Assembly (NCBI GenBank): GCA_000156115.1
Contig: DS995276.1
Span: 624,017 to 688,016 of the forward strand
DNA: 64,000 bases
Source: Rhodobacteraceae bacterium HTCC2083
GTDB lineage: Bacteria > Pseudomonadota > Alphaproteobacteria > Rhodobacterales > Rhodobacteraceae
Direction: 5' to 3'
How positions within the stretch are numbered: position 1 is the stretch's first letter; every line of letters begins with the position of its first letter. This document shows, one piece after another, positions 36,301 through 45,002 of the stretch. The translations under genes were made by a program, and so were the position numbers. The notes beneath the pieces are model-generated. The model did not search any database. It was not told where the DNA came from and worked only from the letters and a program-made list of their open reading frames with translations.

Positions 36301-36332
36301 TTCATCTTTCCAAATAAACTTCCGCCAGAGGC
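36301..36332. repeat. Intergenic repeat with CCAAATA motif, short copy 4
   Basis: This copy matches the first 22 bases of the copy at 22720 (TTCATCTTTCCAAATAAACT and two more), then diverges to TCCGCCAGAGG without the G/C hairpin. It fills the gap between the broken ATPase gene and the next gene. Confidence 0.55.
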
Positions 36333-36336
36333 TCCT

Positions 36337-37173
36337 ATGGATCGCAAAATACTCCTCATAATCCTTGATGGTGTGCCTTTGCGAAACTGGACCCGTCTGT
36401 TCGGCAATCTCGAGGGCTGGATCGACGCAGGAACGGCGCAAAAATGGACCATGACCAGCGTGTTGCCGTCGATCTCTGCAAGCTGTTATGCGTCTATCCA
36501 CACAGGTGTGACCCCGCAGGAACATGGCTGCACGGGCAACGGAAATGTGTTTCGCATCAATAAACCTGACCTCTTCTCTGAAATAAGAAAAGCGGGCGGT
36601 ATAACAGGCGCGGTCACCCATTCCTTCTGGTCAGAGTTTTTCAACCGCCATCCCTTCGATTACGTGCGCGATATTGAATACGACGAACCTGAAAGCGAGA
36701 CGATCAACCATGGTCGCTTCCATTCGATGACGGGCTACGGTGCAGCCAATCAAATGACGCCGTCCGATCTAGATCTCTTCGCGACGCTCACCAATCTCGC
36801 GCTGAAAAACAATCTGAATTATGGCATCCTGCACACGTGCACGCTCGATAGCATGGGGCATCGCTTTCAGCACGAAAGCCATGAGATGGACCATGCCTGT
36901 TTTGTGATGGACGAAATGCTCGCCCCTTTCATTCCGCGCTGGCGCGAGATGGGCTATGAGGTGATCGTCACCGCAGATCACGGCCAAGACTCACGCGGGC
37001 ATCACGGCGCGCGCGATCCATTGCAGCAAGAGTTCGCGCTCTATTACTTTGGCGACGCAAATGGGCCAAGCACCGATACGCCATTGCACCAGTTGCAACT
37101 CGCACCCACAATCCTGTCGCGCCTTGGCGTGCCAATTCCGTCAACCATGACGGCCAAACCATTTCTGAATTAG
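36337..37173 (+). CDS. Alkaline-phosphatase-superfamily hydrolase
   Basis: 278 residues of the type I phosphodiesterase/nucleotide pyrophosphatase type. LLIILDGVPLRNW supplies the first metal ligand (Asp), the nucleophile is in TSVLPSISASCYASIHTG, and the late metal ligands are in VIVTADHGQDSRGHHG. It hydrolyses a phosphate ester or diester; the substrate is unknown. It follows the ABC transporter on the same strand. Confidence 0.85.
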   Translation: MDRKILLIILDGVPLRNWTRLFGNLEGWIDAGTAQKWTMTSVLPSISASCYASIHTGVTPQEHGCTGNGNVFRINKPDLFSEIRKAGGITGAVTHSFWSEFFNRHPFDYVRDIEYDEPESETINHGRFHSMTGYGAANQMTPSDLDLFATLTNLALKNNLNYGILHTCTLDSMGHRFQHESHEMDHACFVMDEMLAPFIPRWREMGYEVIVTADHGQDSRGHHGARDPLQQEFALYYFGDANGPSTDTPLHQLQLAPTILSRLGVPIPSTMTAKPFLN

Positions 37174-38093
37174 TAAGGCCAGCGGCCCGCCGCCAATGCA
37201 CTCACCGCTTCTTTGATCCGCTCAAAACTCGCGCTTGAGCGCGCAGACATGTGCCGCGCACGCAAATGGCCATGCACCAAACCTGCTTCATCGACACGGT
37301 GCACTGACACGCCAGCGGCCTTTAAGGCCGCTTCATAGTCCACGCCATCATCGCTTAGCGGGTCACATTGCGCGGTGTTGATCACAGTTGGCGGCAAGCC
37401 TTCAAAAGAACTGTCATGCAAAGGCGCGTAGCTTGGGTCGCCCACAGGTTCTTCCCCCGCCAAGCGCACATCACGGTAGATCACGATATCATCGCGCGTG
37501 AGCATCGGGGCGTCTGCAAACTCCAGATACGAACCCTTATCAAAATCCCCGCCAAGGCCCGGATATATCAAAACTTGCCCGCGAATATCCAACTCTGTTC
37601 CGCGCGCCATATGCGACACGCTGGCTGCAAGATTACCCCCCGCACTGTCCCCGCACAGCACCAAAGGTTTACCCGTTTTCGCAAACACCGCGCGTGTCGC
37701 GGCTATCGCATCGTCGAACATTGCAGGGTGTTTGTGCTCTGGCGCCATGCGATAATCGACCGACACCACATCATGACCGCTGGCCGCACAGATCTCGGCG
37801 CAGACGTCATCGTGACTGTCCAAACCGCCCACAACAAAGCCACCTCCATGGTAATACATCACAACAACATCACTGCCGCCGCCGGTATACTGTCGGCACC
37901 GCACGCCACCATAATCGTGATCAAAAGCAGTGACGCCAACGGGATAGGGCACCCGAAATTCGGTGCACATATCATTGTATACCCGGCGCTGATCCTCGAC
38001 CCCAAAGGTCGCAGTATCTTCAGGGTAGCATGCGTTCGTCTTTTCGATAAACGCCCATGTCTCTTCATCAATCAGCTTTTGATAATCGGCCAT
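37170..38093 (-). CDS. Alpha/beta hydrolase, HSL-type esterase
   Basis: 307 residues from ATG 38093, which is preceded by AGGAGGGCGCG. The oxyanion motif YYHGGGFVVGG and nucleophile elbow LCGDSAGGNLAAS define the hormone-sensitive-lipase group; the late acid/His are in TAQCDPLSDDGVDYEAAL and GLVHGHLRAR. It is convergent with the phosphatase-like gene and overlaps the EamA gene upstream. Confidence 0.92.
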   Translation of the reverse strand: MADYQKLIDEETWAFIEKTNACYPEDTATFGVEDQRRVYNDMCTEFRVPYPVGVTAFDHDYGGVRCRQYTGGGSDVVVMYYHGGGFVVGGLDSHDDVCAEICAASGHDVVSVDYRMAPEHKHPAMFDDAIAATRAVFAKTGKPLVLCGDSAGGNLAASVSHMARGTELDIRGQVLIYPGLGGDFDKGSYLEFADAPMLTRDDIVIYRDVRLAGEEPVGDPSYAPLHDSSFEGLPPTVINTAQCDPLSDDGVDYEAALKAAGVSVHRVDEAGLVHGHLRARHMSARSSASFERIKEAVSALAAGRWPY

Positions 38094-38985
38094 CGCGCCC
38101 TCCTGTTTCTTCATGTTTTAGCAAAACGACTAAGGCCAGCACGGTCAAGCCGACACCCACCAAAATCAATCCACGCGGTGCGTCATGCCCCAGCGCGATT
38201 TCCCACAAAGTGACCCATGAAGGGATCAAATATGTGTAGGCCATCACCTTCGCCCCCGGCAATCTCAGAGAAGCGAACTGCCCGAGCACAAACGTCGCAG
38301 CCGTCGCAAAGACTGACACATATAGCACTGTCAGCCAGACTATGTTTGGCAACGCTGCGTAGTCGGTTTTCCAGATCTCAGGCCAGCTCCAAACCAAGAG
38401 CACCAGAATACCGCCAATCGTTGTTCCGAACGAGAAAAGTATCGCGCTTTCGCCCCGGTTCAACAAACGCACGAGCGGGATGTAGATCGCATGGCACACG
38501 CAGCCCCAGAAGTAGATGATCTCGCCCTTGCCAACTTCGAACAGCATAAAGGCAGACCAATCCGCGCGGAAAATAACCCAGAGCGCACCGACCGCACCAA
38601 TGCTCAAACCCCCTGCGATGCGCCACGTTGTGATTTGACGCAAAAGCACGAAGGACGCGAAGGCGGCGACGATAGGTGTCAGCGTAAAGACCGCTGCTGC
38701 TGACACGGGTGTTGCGGTTTTCAGTCCCTCGAACATTAGAACGAAATAGGTCGCAAACACGCCACCCAACAAAACGTAGCGCCACATAGCGGTGAAAACG
38801 CCGGCGTTCAGCTCGCCACGCAGCGCGCAAATACTGCCAAGGATGAACGCCGCAATCGAGAACCGCAAAAATGTGACCAGCTCTGGTGCGATGAGCGGCG
38901 ATGCTAACGCGCCAAGCGAAAAGGACCCTGCCACGAGCATCGAAAACAAGAGCATTGCTCCATGACCGCGCAGCCCCTCAGTCAT
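38068..38985 (-). CDS. EamA/DMT-family transporter
   Basis: A 305-residue inner-membrane protein with ten predicted helices in two EamA repeats (LVTFLRFSIAAFILGSICAL and LPGAKVMAYTYLIPSWVTLW). It probably exports small metabolites. ATG 38985 overlaps the LysR-type stop by four bases, and its C-terminus overlaps the esterase start by 26 bases, so regulator, transporter and esterase form one operon. Confidence 0.92.
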   Translation of the reverse strand: MTEGLRGHGAMLLFSMLVAGSFSLGALASPLIAPELVTFLRFSIAAFILGSICALRGELNAGVFTAMWRYVLLGGVFATYFVLMFEGLKTATPVSAAAVFTLTPIVAAFASFVLLRQITTWRIAGGLSIGAVGALWVIFRADWSAFMLFEVGKGEIIYFWGCVCHAIYIPLVRLLNRGESAILFSFGTTIGGILVLLVWSWPEIWKTDYAALPNIVWLTVLYVSVFATAATFVLGQFASLRLPGAKVMAYTYLIPSWVTLWEIALGHDAPRGLILVGVGLTVLALVVLLKHEETGGRDGRLSKAD

Positions 38986-39863
38986 GCGGCGTTCCAGTCT
39001 TTCGCTTGCTCTTTCACGAATTTCAAAAAGGCTTGTACTTTGGCGGTGCGGTGCAAATCTACATGGCTGACAAGCCACAAAGACGCGTACCACTCTGGTC
39101 GCGGCGGAGCAATTTGCACCATATCAGGATGACTTTCCGCATCCTTCACGGTCATAAATCCAATACCTGCACCAGCACTGATCGCCAGCTCCATTGCGCG
39201 ATTATCTGTGGATCGGAATAGCACGTTTTCACGCGGCACGTGAGCGTTGAGCCACACGAAAAATGGTGCACGGTTGGTCTCAAGATCGTGCCCTACAAAG
39301 CGATGCTGCGCATAATCGGCTTCGCTGGCTGGTATGCCGTGGCGATCTACATAGCTTTGCGCCGCATAAAGCCCGACAGATTGGCTCACAAATTTCTGCA
39401 CCACATTGTCCGGCTGATCAGGCGCAGCCCCAGCCCGAATGGCAACATGTGCCTCGCCGTATTCTAGACGAAACAGGCGTTCACCCGTTAGGTACCGCAC
39501 GGTGATATCAGGATAGCGTTCTTGAAACGCGCTCAACGTGGGTGACATGAGCGGCGCGAGCCCATTGAGAGAGGTCACAACCAGCTCGCCCGAAACCTCT
39601 TCACCCTTGCCTTTTACGCGCCCCGCGAGTTGGCTGAATTGCTCATCTGTTGCTTGCGCCACGCGGCACAGGTCCTCACCCGCTTCGGTGGCAGTGTAAC
39701 CGCGCGCGTGACGTTGGAACAACTTCACACCAAGGCGCGCCTCAAGCGCATCAACATGGCGAATAACCGTCGCATGGTGCACCCCTAGGATATCCGCAGC
39801 CCCGCTAACCGTGCCCATGCGCGCGACCTGATAGGCGGTGCGCACTTCGTCCCAATTGCCCAT
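38982..39863 (-). CDS. LysR-family transcription regulator
   Basis: 293 residues. The N-terminal helix-turn-helix is in ARMGTVSGAADILGVHHATVIRHVDALEARLGVKLFQR, followed by an effector domain (about 90-290). Being the first gene of the operon with the EamA exporter and esterase, it probably controls them, although LysR regulators are more often divergent from their targets. Confidence 0.92.
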   Translation of the reverse strand: MGNWDEVRTAYQVARMGTVSGAADILGVHHATVIRHVDALEARLGVKLFQRHARGYTATEAGEDLCRVAQATDEQFSQLAGRVKGKGEEVSGELVVTSLNGLAPLMSPTLSAFQERYPDITVRYLTGERLFRLEYGEAHVAIRAGAAPDQPDNVVQKFVSQSVGLYAAQSYVDRHGIPASEADYAQHRFVGHDLETNRAPFFVWLNAHVPRENVLFRSTDNRAMELAISAGAGIGFMTVKDAESHPDMVQIAPPRPEWYASLWLVSHVDLHRTAKVQAFLKFVKEQAKDWNAA

Positions 39864-39976
39864 TCAAAGCCCTTTCTGTGCGTCAATCCACGTTTCTCGC
39901 CATATTCACTGGTTTGGTTTGAAATTACAACAAGCGCACCTTTGGCAATCCCACCCTAGCGCGCCAAACGCTTCAC

Positions 39977-40460
39977 ATGAAAATTGCGCGCAACACATAT
40001 TCCACTTTGGTCATCGAGGATCGCCCAATTCTGGTATCAGCCGTGCTTGACTTCTTTTTCTTTGCGTTGTGTGCGGGTACAGTCGGGTCTTTGATGGCGG
40101 GAGAGTGGGTAGCAGGCATTGTGCTAAGCGTCTCTGCAGGGTTCTCCGCCTTGCTTATCCATCTCATTGTTCGCCGTGTGCAGGTAATCTTTGATCGTAA
40201 CGGCGACACAATCACCTTTCGCGCGTAACATACGAGGCCACAGTCAAGTCATCCACGCGCTTGGTGATCTAGGCCACGCGAAAAAGGACAGGCACGACAC
40301 AGCACGTAGTGTTTTGGTGTTCGACAAAGGTATGCGTCAAGGCGAACACCCGATCACACAACACCACGTCAGTGGCCCTGCGCTCAAGCGGATCGCAGAT
40401 GCTATTAACGCATGGCTCAAAGCACCCGCACCTGTTGACTCCAAGCCACCGAAAGCCTAA
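39977..40460 (+). pseudogene. Small membrane protein gene, frameshifted
   Basis: The first part (39977-40225) encodes two membrane helices and RRVQVIFDRNGDTITFRA, then meets TAA. The frame beginning near 40221 continues with RNIRGHSQVIHALGDLGHA, then SVLVFDKGMRQGEHPITQHH and RIADAINAWLKA. The two parts join perfectly if CGCGCG at 40220-40225 is lengthened by one CG, giving one protein of 162 residues of a conserved small membrane family. A two-base loss in the CG run explains the break. Confidence 0.75.
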
Positions 40461-40474
40461 ACGCCAATCTACAT

Positions 40475-40546
40475 CCGGAAGCATAAACCTTCCGGTCCTC
40501 AATTGCATGAGGATCGCCACCAGTCAGCGCGTCGCGCCCACTGGTG
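40475..40546 (+). other. Three consecutive hairpins upstream of ffh
   Basis: The stems are CCGGAAG-N7-CTTCCGG (40475-40495), TCCTCA-N6-TGAGGA (40496-40513) and CACCAGT-N15-ACTGGTG (40518-40546, with an inner GCGCG-T-CGCGC). All three arm pairs are perfect and almost adjacent. This could be a structured ffh leader, a small RNA, or the termination zone of the upstream gene; only a weak T-rich stretch follows. Confidence 0.5.
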
Positions 40547-40620
40547 CGTTTCTCGTTTGGAACATTCGCTGGGCCTTCCTACATGGGTCTTAACTTGCAC
40601 ACGGCTAAAGGATCTTAGGC

Positions 40621-42129
40621 ATGTTTGAAAATCTATCCGAACGCCTCGGCGGTGTCTTTGATCGTCTGACCAAGCAAGGTGCTTTGTCCGATGAGGATGT
40701 GAAAACCGCCCTGCGCGAAGTGCGTGTTGCTTTGCTTGAGGCGGACGTGTCCCTGCCCGTCGCGCGCGATTTCGTCAAAGCCGTGCAGGAAAAGGCCACG
40801 GGCCAAGCGGTTACCAAGTCTATCACCCCCGGCCAGCAAGTTGTTAAGATCGTTCACGACGAACTTCAGCACGTTCTGCGCGGTGAAGGTGAGCCGGGTG
40901 AGCTAAAGATCGATAATGCTCCAGCTCCGATCCTGATGGTCGGTTTGCAAGGCGGCGGTAAGACGACAACGACAGGTAAACTCGCCAAGCGTTTGAGCGA
41001 AAAGAACGGCAAGCGCGTGCTTATGGCCTCGCTCGATATTTACCGCCCTGCGGCGCAACAACAGCTTGCGATCCTCGGTACTCAGATTGGCGTGGATACG
41101 CTGCCAATCGTTGCGGGCGAGAGCGCAGTTCAGATCGCCAAGCGCGCCAAGCAACAGGCGACATTGGGCGGTTACGACGTCTACATGCTCGACACCGCGG
41201 GTCGTTTGCAAATCGACGAAACCTTAATGAAAGAGGTTGAAGATGTGCGCGACGCGGTGAACCCGCGTGAGACTCTGCTCGTTGTCGATGGCCTCACAGG
41301 TCAGGTCGCGGTTGAAGTCGCAGAAGAATTCGACGGCAAGATCGGTATCTCTGGCGTAGTCCTCACCCGTATGGACGGCGACGGTCGCGGTGGTGCAGCG
41401 CTGTCCATGCGCGCGGTCACAGGCAAGCCCATCAAGTTCGTCGGCATGGGCGAAAAGATGGACGCGCTTGAGACCTTCGAGCCTGAGCGCGTCGCGGGCC
41501 GTATCCTTGGCATGGGCGACATTGTTGCGCTGGTCGAGAAAGCGCAAGAAACCATCGAGGCCGAGCAAGCCGAGCGCATGATGAAGCGCTTCCAGAAGGG
41601 TCAGTTCAACATGAACGACCTAAAGAACCAGCTTGAGCAAATGCAAAAGATGGGCGGCATGGAAGGGATCATGGGAATGATGCCAGGCATGGGAAAAATG
41701 GCCAAGCAGATGGAGGGCGCGGGCATTGATGATCGCATTCTCAAGCAGCAGATCGCCCTGATCCAGTCGATGACCAAGCGCGAACGCGCGAACCCTCAAT
41801 TGTTGCAGGCGTCCCGTAAAAAGCGGATCGCCAAAGGTGCGGGCATGGAAGTGTCCGAGCTGAACAAGCTTCTCAAAATGCAGCGCCAGATGGGCGACAT
41901 GATGAAGAAGATGGGCAAAGGCGGGATGCTCAAGCAAGCGATGAAGGGCATGATGGGTAAAGGCGGCGGCGCTGGAATGCCCGCAGGCATGGACCCCTCC
42001 AAGATGGACCCGAAAGCGATGGAAGTGGCAGCTAAGGCGATGGGTGGTAAACTGCCAGGTGGACTTGGTGGCCTAGGTGGCGGCATGGGTCTGCCCCCTG
42101 GCCTATCTGGATTCGGGAAGAAGAAGTAA
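40621..42129 (+). CDS. ffh: Signal recognition particle protein Ffh
   Basis: A 502-residue SRP54-type GTPase that targets membrane proteins co-translationally. The N domain (1-90) and G domain with P-loop GLQGGGKTTTTGKLAKRL, DTAGRLQID and TRMDGDGRGGA are followed by a methionine-rich M domain (about 330 to the end) that binds the signal peptide and SRP RNA. The SRP RNA gene itself was not found. It heads a long translation operon. Confidence 0.97.
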   Translation: MFENLSERLGGVFDRLTKQGALSDEDVKTALREVRVALLEADVSLPVARDFVKAVQEKATGQAVTKSITPGQQVVKIVHDELQHVLRGEGEPGELKIDNAPAPILMVGLQGGGKTTTTGKLAKRLSEKNGKRVLMASLDIYRPAAQQQLAILGTQIGVDTLPIVAGESAVQIAKRAKQQATLGGYDVYMLDTAGRLQIDETLMKEVEDVRDAVNPRETLLVVDGLTGQVAVEVAEEFDGKIGISGVVLTRMDGDGRGGAALSMRAVTGKPIKFVGMGEKMDALETFEPERVAGRILGMGDIVALVEKAQETIEAEQAERMMKRFQKGQFNMNDLKNQLEQMQKMGGMEGIMGMMPGMGKMAKQMEGAGIDDRILKQQIALIQSMTKRERANPQLLQASRKKRIAKGAGMEVSELNKLLKMQRQMGDMMKKMGKGGMLKQAMKGMMGKGGGAGMPAGMDPSKMDPKAMEVAAKAMGGKLPGGLGGLGGGMGLPPGLSGFGKKK

Positions 42130-42131
42130 CC

Positions 42132-42647
42132 TTGGATCGCGCGCCAACCATACGCACCGAGCGGCTCACGCTACGGCACCACCAGATGAGCGATTTCGCA
42201 CCTCTGGTCGAGCTGTTCGCGTCTGAGCGTTCGATCTACATGGGCGGTCCAATTGATCGTAAAAAACTCTGGTATTGGGTCGCTGGCGAAGTTGGCAGCT
42301 GGTCTTTGCAAGGCTTTGGCAGCTGGGGCATTGAAAGCCATGACGGCGCATTTGTGGGCCAAGTTGGCATCAACAAGCCGAGCCATTTTCCTGAGGTCGA
42401 GCTCGGCTATCTGATTATGCCAAAATTTGAGGGCCAAGGGATTGCGTTTGAAGCGGCTAAGGCTGCACGCGCATGGGCGTTAGAGACGCTCAAGCTTGAG
42501 ACCTTCGTGAGCTACATTGATCCAAAGAACGCGCGCTCCATCGCGTTGGCGCAGCGTCTTGGTGGCGTCATCGATCCTGTCGGGTCTCTTCCGGACGACG
42601 AAACAGCAGATGAGACTGTTATATATCGTCATCGGAGGGCCGCATGA
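42132..42647 (+). CDS. RimJ/RimL-type GNAT acetyltransferase, array copy 1
   Basis: 171 residues: TIRTERLTLRHHQMSDFAPL, then VELGYLIMPKFEGQGIAFEAAK (motif A) and YIDPKNARSIALAQRLGG. The RimL/RimJ group acetylates protein N-termini, for instance of ribosomal proteins. It starts with TTG two bases after the ffh stop. It is the first of four consecutive paralogues. Confidence 0.88.
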   Translation: MDRAPTIRTERLTLRHHQMSDFAPLVELFASERSIYMGGPIDRKKLWYWVAGEVGSWSLQGFGSWGIESHDGAFVGQVGINKPSHFPEVELGYLIMPKFEGQGIAFEAAKAARAWALETLKLETFVSYIDPKNARSIALAQRLGGVIDPVGSLPDDETADETVIYRHRRAA

Positions 42648-43171
42648 GTTTGACCAACGCCCCTCGTTTTGAAACAGAACGCTTGATCTTGCGTGGCCCT
42701 GAAATGCCCGACGCAGAACCATTCATCGCGTTCTCAGCAGATAAAGAGCGTTCTGAGGGTTTCGGCTACATTCCGCAACGTGATGAGGCTTGGCGCTGGT
42801 TCGCGTTGAACATCGGCCATTGGTACATCCACGGTTACGGCTACCTCACGATTGAGGACAAAGAGACAGGCAATCCCGCTGGTATTTGCGGCATCTGGAA
42901 CCCAGAAGGCTGGCCAGAACCTGAAATCGGTTGGGTCGTCTACGAGGGGTTTGAGGGCAAAGGCATCGCTTATGAGGCAGCAGTCGCTGTGCGAGCGTGG
43001 GCCTATGCGGAGCTTAATTTCACAACGCTCACGTCAAACATCGTTCCCGGCAACACACGCTCCGTCGCGCTTGCTGAGCGTCTCGGCGCGACGTTTGAGC
43101 GGGAATATGAAAACGTGCAGATGGGGCTCGACCATCTCTATCGCCATCCTGCACCGGAGGCGCTTTTATGA
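42644..43171 (+). CDS. RimJ/RimL-type GNAT acetyltransferase, array copy 2
   Basis: 175 residues: FETERLILRGPEMPDAEPF, with EIGWVVYEGFEGKGIAYEAA (motif A) and VPGNTRSVALAERLGATFE. It is clearly related to copies 1, 3 and 4. It overlaps both neighbours by four bases, so the array is translated as a coupled unit. Confidence 0.88.
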   Translation: MSLTNAPRFETERLILRGPEMPDAEPFIAFSADKERSEGFGYIPQRDEAWRWFALNIGHWYIHGYGYLTIEDKETGNPAGICGIWNPEGWPEPEIGWVVYEGFEGKGIAYEAAVAVRAWAYAELNFTTLTSNIVPGNTRSVALAERLGATFEREYENVQMGLDHLYRHPAPEALL

Positions 43172-43728
43172 CACTGCGCCATGAACAAGCCCCCACAGGC
43201 ATCCCCTCCGCAGTTGCTGCAAACGTGGCAGCTCAAATCCCAACTCTGGTTTCTGACGCACTTCTTTTGCGCGCTCCGATTGTCGAGGATTTCCCGCTTT
43301 ACGCGGAGGTTATGTGCAACGAGCGCGGCCAATACATGGGTGGCCCAATGAGCCGCGAAGATGCGTGGTGGGACTTTGTTCAACTCGCCTCCGGCTGGAT
43401 GCTACATGGCCATGGCGGTTGGTCGATTGTGGACGTGGACAGCGAAGAACTATTGGGCTTTGTGATCCTTGGACTTGAGCCGGGTGATGCGCAGATCGAA
43501 CTCGGCTTCCTCGTATCTGAGGCGAACGAGGGTCTTGGAGTCGCACATGAAGCCGCACAAATGGCGCGTGCGTTTGCGTTTGATACGCTGATGCTGACCG
43601 AACTGGCGAGCTACATTCACAAAGACAACGCACGCTCTATCGCTTTGGCAGAGCGCCTTGGTGCGAAACGCACGGTGCATGACGACACGATGCTTGCCTA
43701 CATTCATACTTCGGAGGTCGCAGCATGA
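43168..43728 (+). CDS. RimJ/RimL-type GNAT acetyltransferase, array copy 3
   Basis: 186 residues with a longer N-terminal extension (about 27 residues) before LLLRAPIVEDFPLYAEVM. Motif A is IELGFLVSEANEGLGVAHEAA and the last motif is HKDNARSIALAERLGAKR. The motif is somewhat diverged (EGLGV instead of EGKGI), so substrate choice may differ. It overlaps both neighbours by four bases. Confidence 0.88.
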   Translation: MTLRHEQAPTGIPSAVAANVAAQIPTLVSDALLLRAPIVEDFPLYAEVMCNERGQYMGGPMSREDAWWDFVQLASGWMLHGHGGWSIVDVDSEELLGFVILGLEPGDAQIELGFLVSEANEGLGVAHEAAQMARAFAFDTLMLTELASYIHKDNARSIALAERLGAKRTVHDDTMLAYIHTSEVAA

Positions 43729-44252
43729 CAACGTTCACCGTGACCATCCCCACAATCGAGACAGAACGCTTAATCCTACGTGCGCCGCTTGAAAACGATA
43801 TCGATGCGCTGGAGAGTTTTTACGCGACGGAGCGTTCGCATCTGGTAGGGGGTCCACTGGATCGCCCAAACTGCTGGCGCTTGATCTCCGGCAACTTTGG
43901 CCACTGGTTGATGCGTGGCTATGGCATGTGGCACCTGCACCACAAAGCAGATGATCGCATGATCGGTGCGTGTGGCTTTATTTTCCGCGAAGGCTGGGAT
44001 GAGCCGGAACTCGGTTGGAACGTGCACGATGGCTATGAGGGCAAAAGTATTGCCTTTGAAGCCGCTTTCGCTGCGCGCGCATATGGCGCAGCGCATTTCG
44101 ATCTGGATGGTGTGATTAGCTATCTGAACCCTAGCAACACCCGTTCTGTTGCGCTGACAAAACGCCTTGGCGCAACGTTTGAGCGCAAAGGCCAAATGCT
44201 TGGCAATGCCGTTGATATTTACCGCCACCCCAAACAAGGAGCCGGCACATGA
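43725..44252 (+). CDS. RimJ/RimL-type GNAT acetyltransferase, array copy 4
   Basis: 175 residues: TIETERLILRAPLENDIDAL, then ELGWNVHDGYEGKSIAFEAA and NPSNTRSVALTKRLGATFE. Motif A has a serine where the other copies have glycine (GKSI). It overlaps chorismate mutase downstream by four bases. Confidence 0.88.
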   Translation: MTTFTVTIPTIETERLILRAPLENDIDALESFYATERSHLVGGPLDRPNCWRLISGNFGHWLMRGYGMWHLHHKADDRMIGACGFIFREGWDEPELGWNVHDGYEGKSIAFEAAFAARAYGAAHFDLDGVISYLNPSNTRSVALTKRLGATFERKGQMLGNAVDIYRHPKQGAGT

Positions 44253-44545
44253 CAGACGCAGTGATCAAAGCCGCAGAGTTGCTCAAAGAGCATCGCAGCA
44301 GCATCGACCGCCTTGATGCGATCCTCGTCTACACGCTGGGCGAGCGGTTCAAACACACACAAGCTGTGGGCAAGCTGAAGGCAGAACATGACCTGCCGCC
44401 AAGCGATCCCACACGCGAGGCCACGCAAATCGCGCGGCTGGAAGACCTTGCAAACAGGGCCGATCTTGATCCTGAATTTGCCAAGAAATTCCTCAATTTC
44501 ATCATTGAGGAAGTGATCCACCACCACAAACAACACCAATCATAG
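44249..44545 (+). CDS. Chorismate mutase (AroQ type)
   Basis: A 98-residue all-helical chorismate mutase, which converts chorismate to prephenate for Phe and Tyr synthesis. RSSIDRLDAILVYTLGERFKHTQAVGKLKAEHDLPPSDPTREA shows the conserved Arg, Asp and Lys pattern. It has no fused dehydratase. Its place between GNAT genes and rpsP ties it to growth-linked transcription. Confidence 0.92.
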   Translation: MTDAVIKAAELLKEHRSSIDRLDAILVYTLGERFKHTQAVGKLKAEHDLPPSDPTREATQIARLEDLANRADLDPEFAKKFLNFIIEEVIHHHKQHQS

Positions 44546-44594
44546 GATCCGTGAACTCACCGATCCGCAAAAGAAAACTTAGGAGTACTACACC

Positions 44595-44993
44595 ATGGCT
44601 ATGAAAATTCGTCTCGCCCGCGGCGGTTCCAAGAAGCGTCCATTTTACCGTATCGTTGCAGCGGATAGCCGCATGCCACGCGATGGTCGCTACATCGAAA
44701 AGTTGGGCACATATAACCCACTTCTTCCAAAAGACAGCGAAGAGCGCGTGAAAATGAACGTTGAGCGCGTTCAGTACTGGCTTGGTGAAGGCGCACAAAC
44801 AACAGACCGTGTGTCCCGCATGCTCGAAGCAGCTGGCCTGAAAGACAAGGTTGAGCGCTCTAACCCGAAGAAGGGTGCACCGGGCAAGAAAGCTGTTGAG
44901 CGCGCAGAAGAGAAAGCCGCAAAAGCAGCTGAGGCCGCAGAAGCAGCCGCAACGCCAGCAGAAGCACCTGCAGAAGACGCAGCAGCAGAGTAA
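44595..44993 (+). CDS. rpsP: 30S ribosomal protein S16
   Basis: 132 residues: [20 protein letters not shown], then [18 protein letters not shown] and [17 protein letters not shown] long Ala/Glu/Lys-rich tail (from about 90) is typical for alphaproteobacteria. AGGAGTACTACACC precedes the start. Confidence 0.98.
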   Translation: MAMKIRLARGGSKKRPFYRIVAADSRMPRDGRYIEKLGTYNPLLPKDSEERVKMNVERVQYWLGEGAQTTDRVSRMLEAAGLKDKVERSNPKKGAPGKKAVERAEEKAAKAAEAAEAAATPAEAPAEDAAAE

Positions 44994-45002
44994 GCACAGG
45001 CG

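Noticed and set aside
37368-38213. A 281-codon plus-strand frame over the HSL-type esterase
   Set aside because: The opposite strand has the complete HGGG and GDSAGG motifs; this frame has none.
40461-40620. The ffh upstream region as the SRP (4.5S) RNA gene
   Set aside because: The conserved GGAAG/AGCA loops of SRP RNA are not present in the right arrangement; only the hairpins can be supported.
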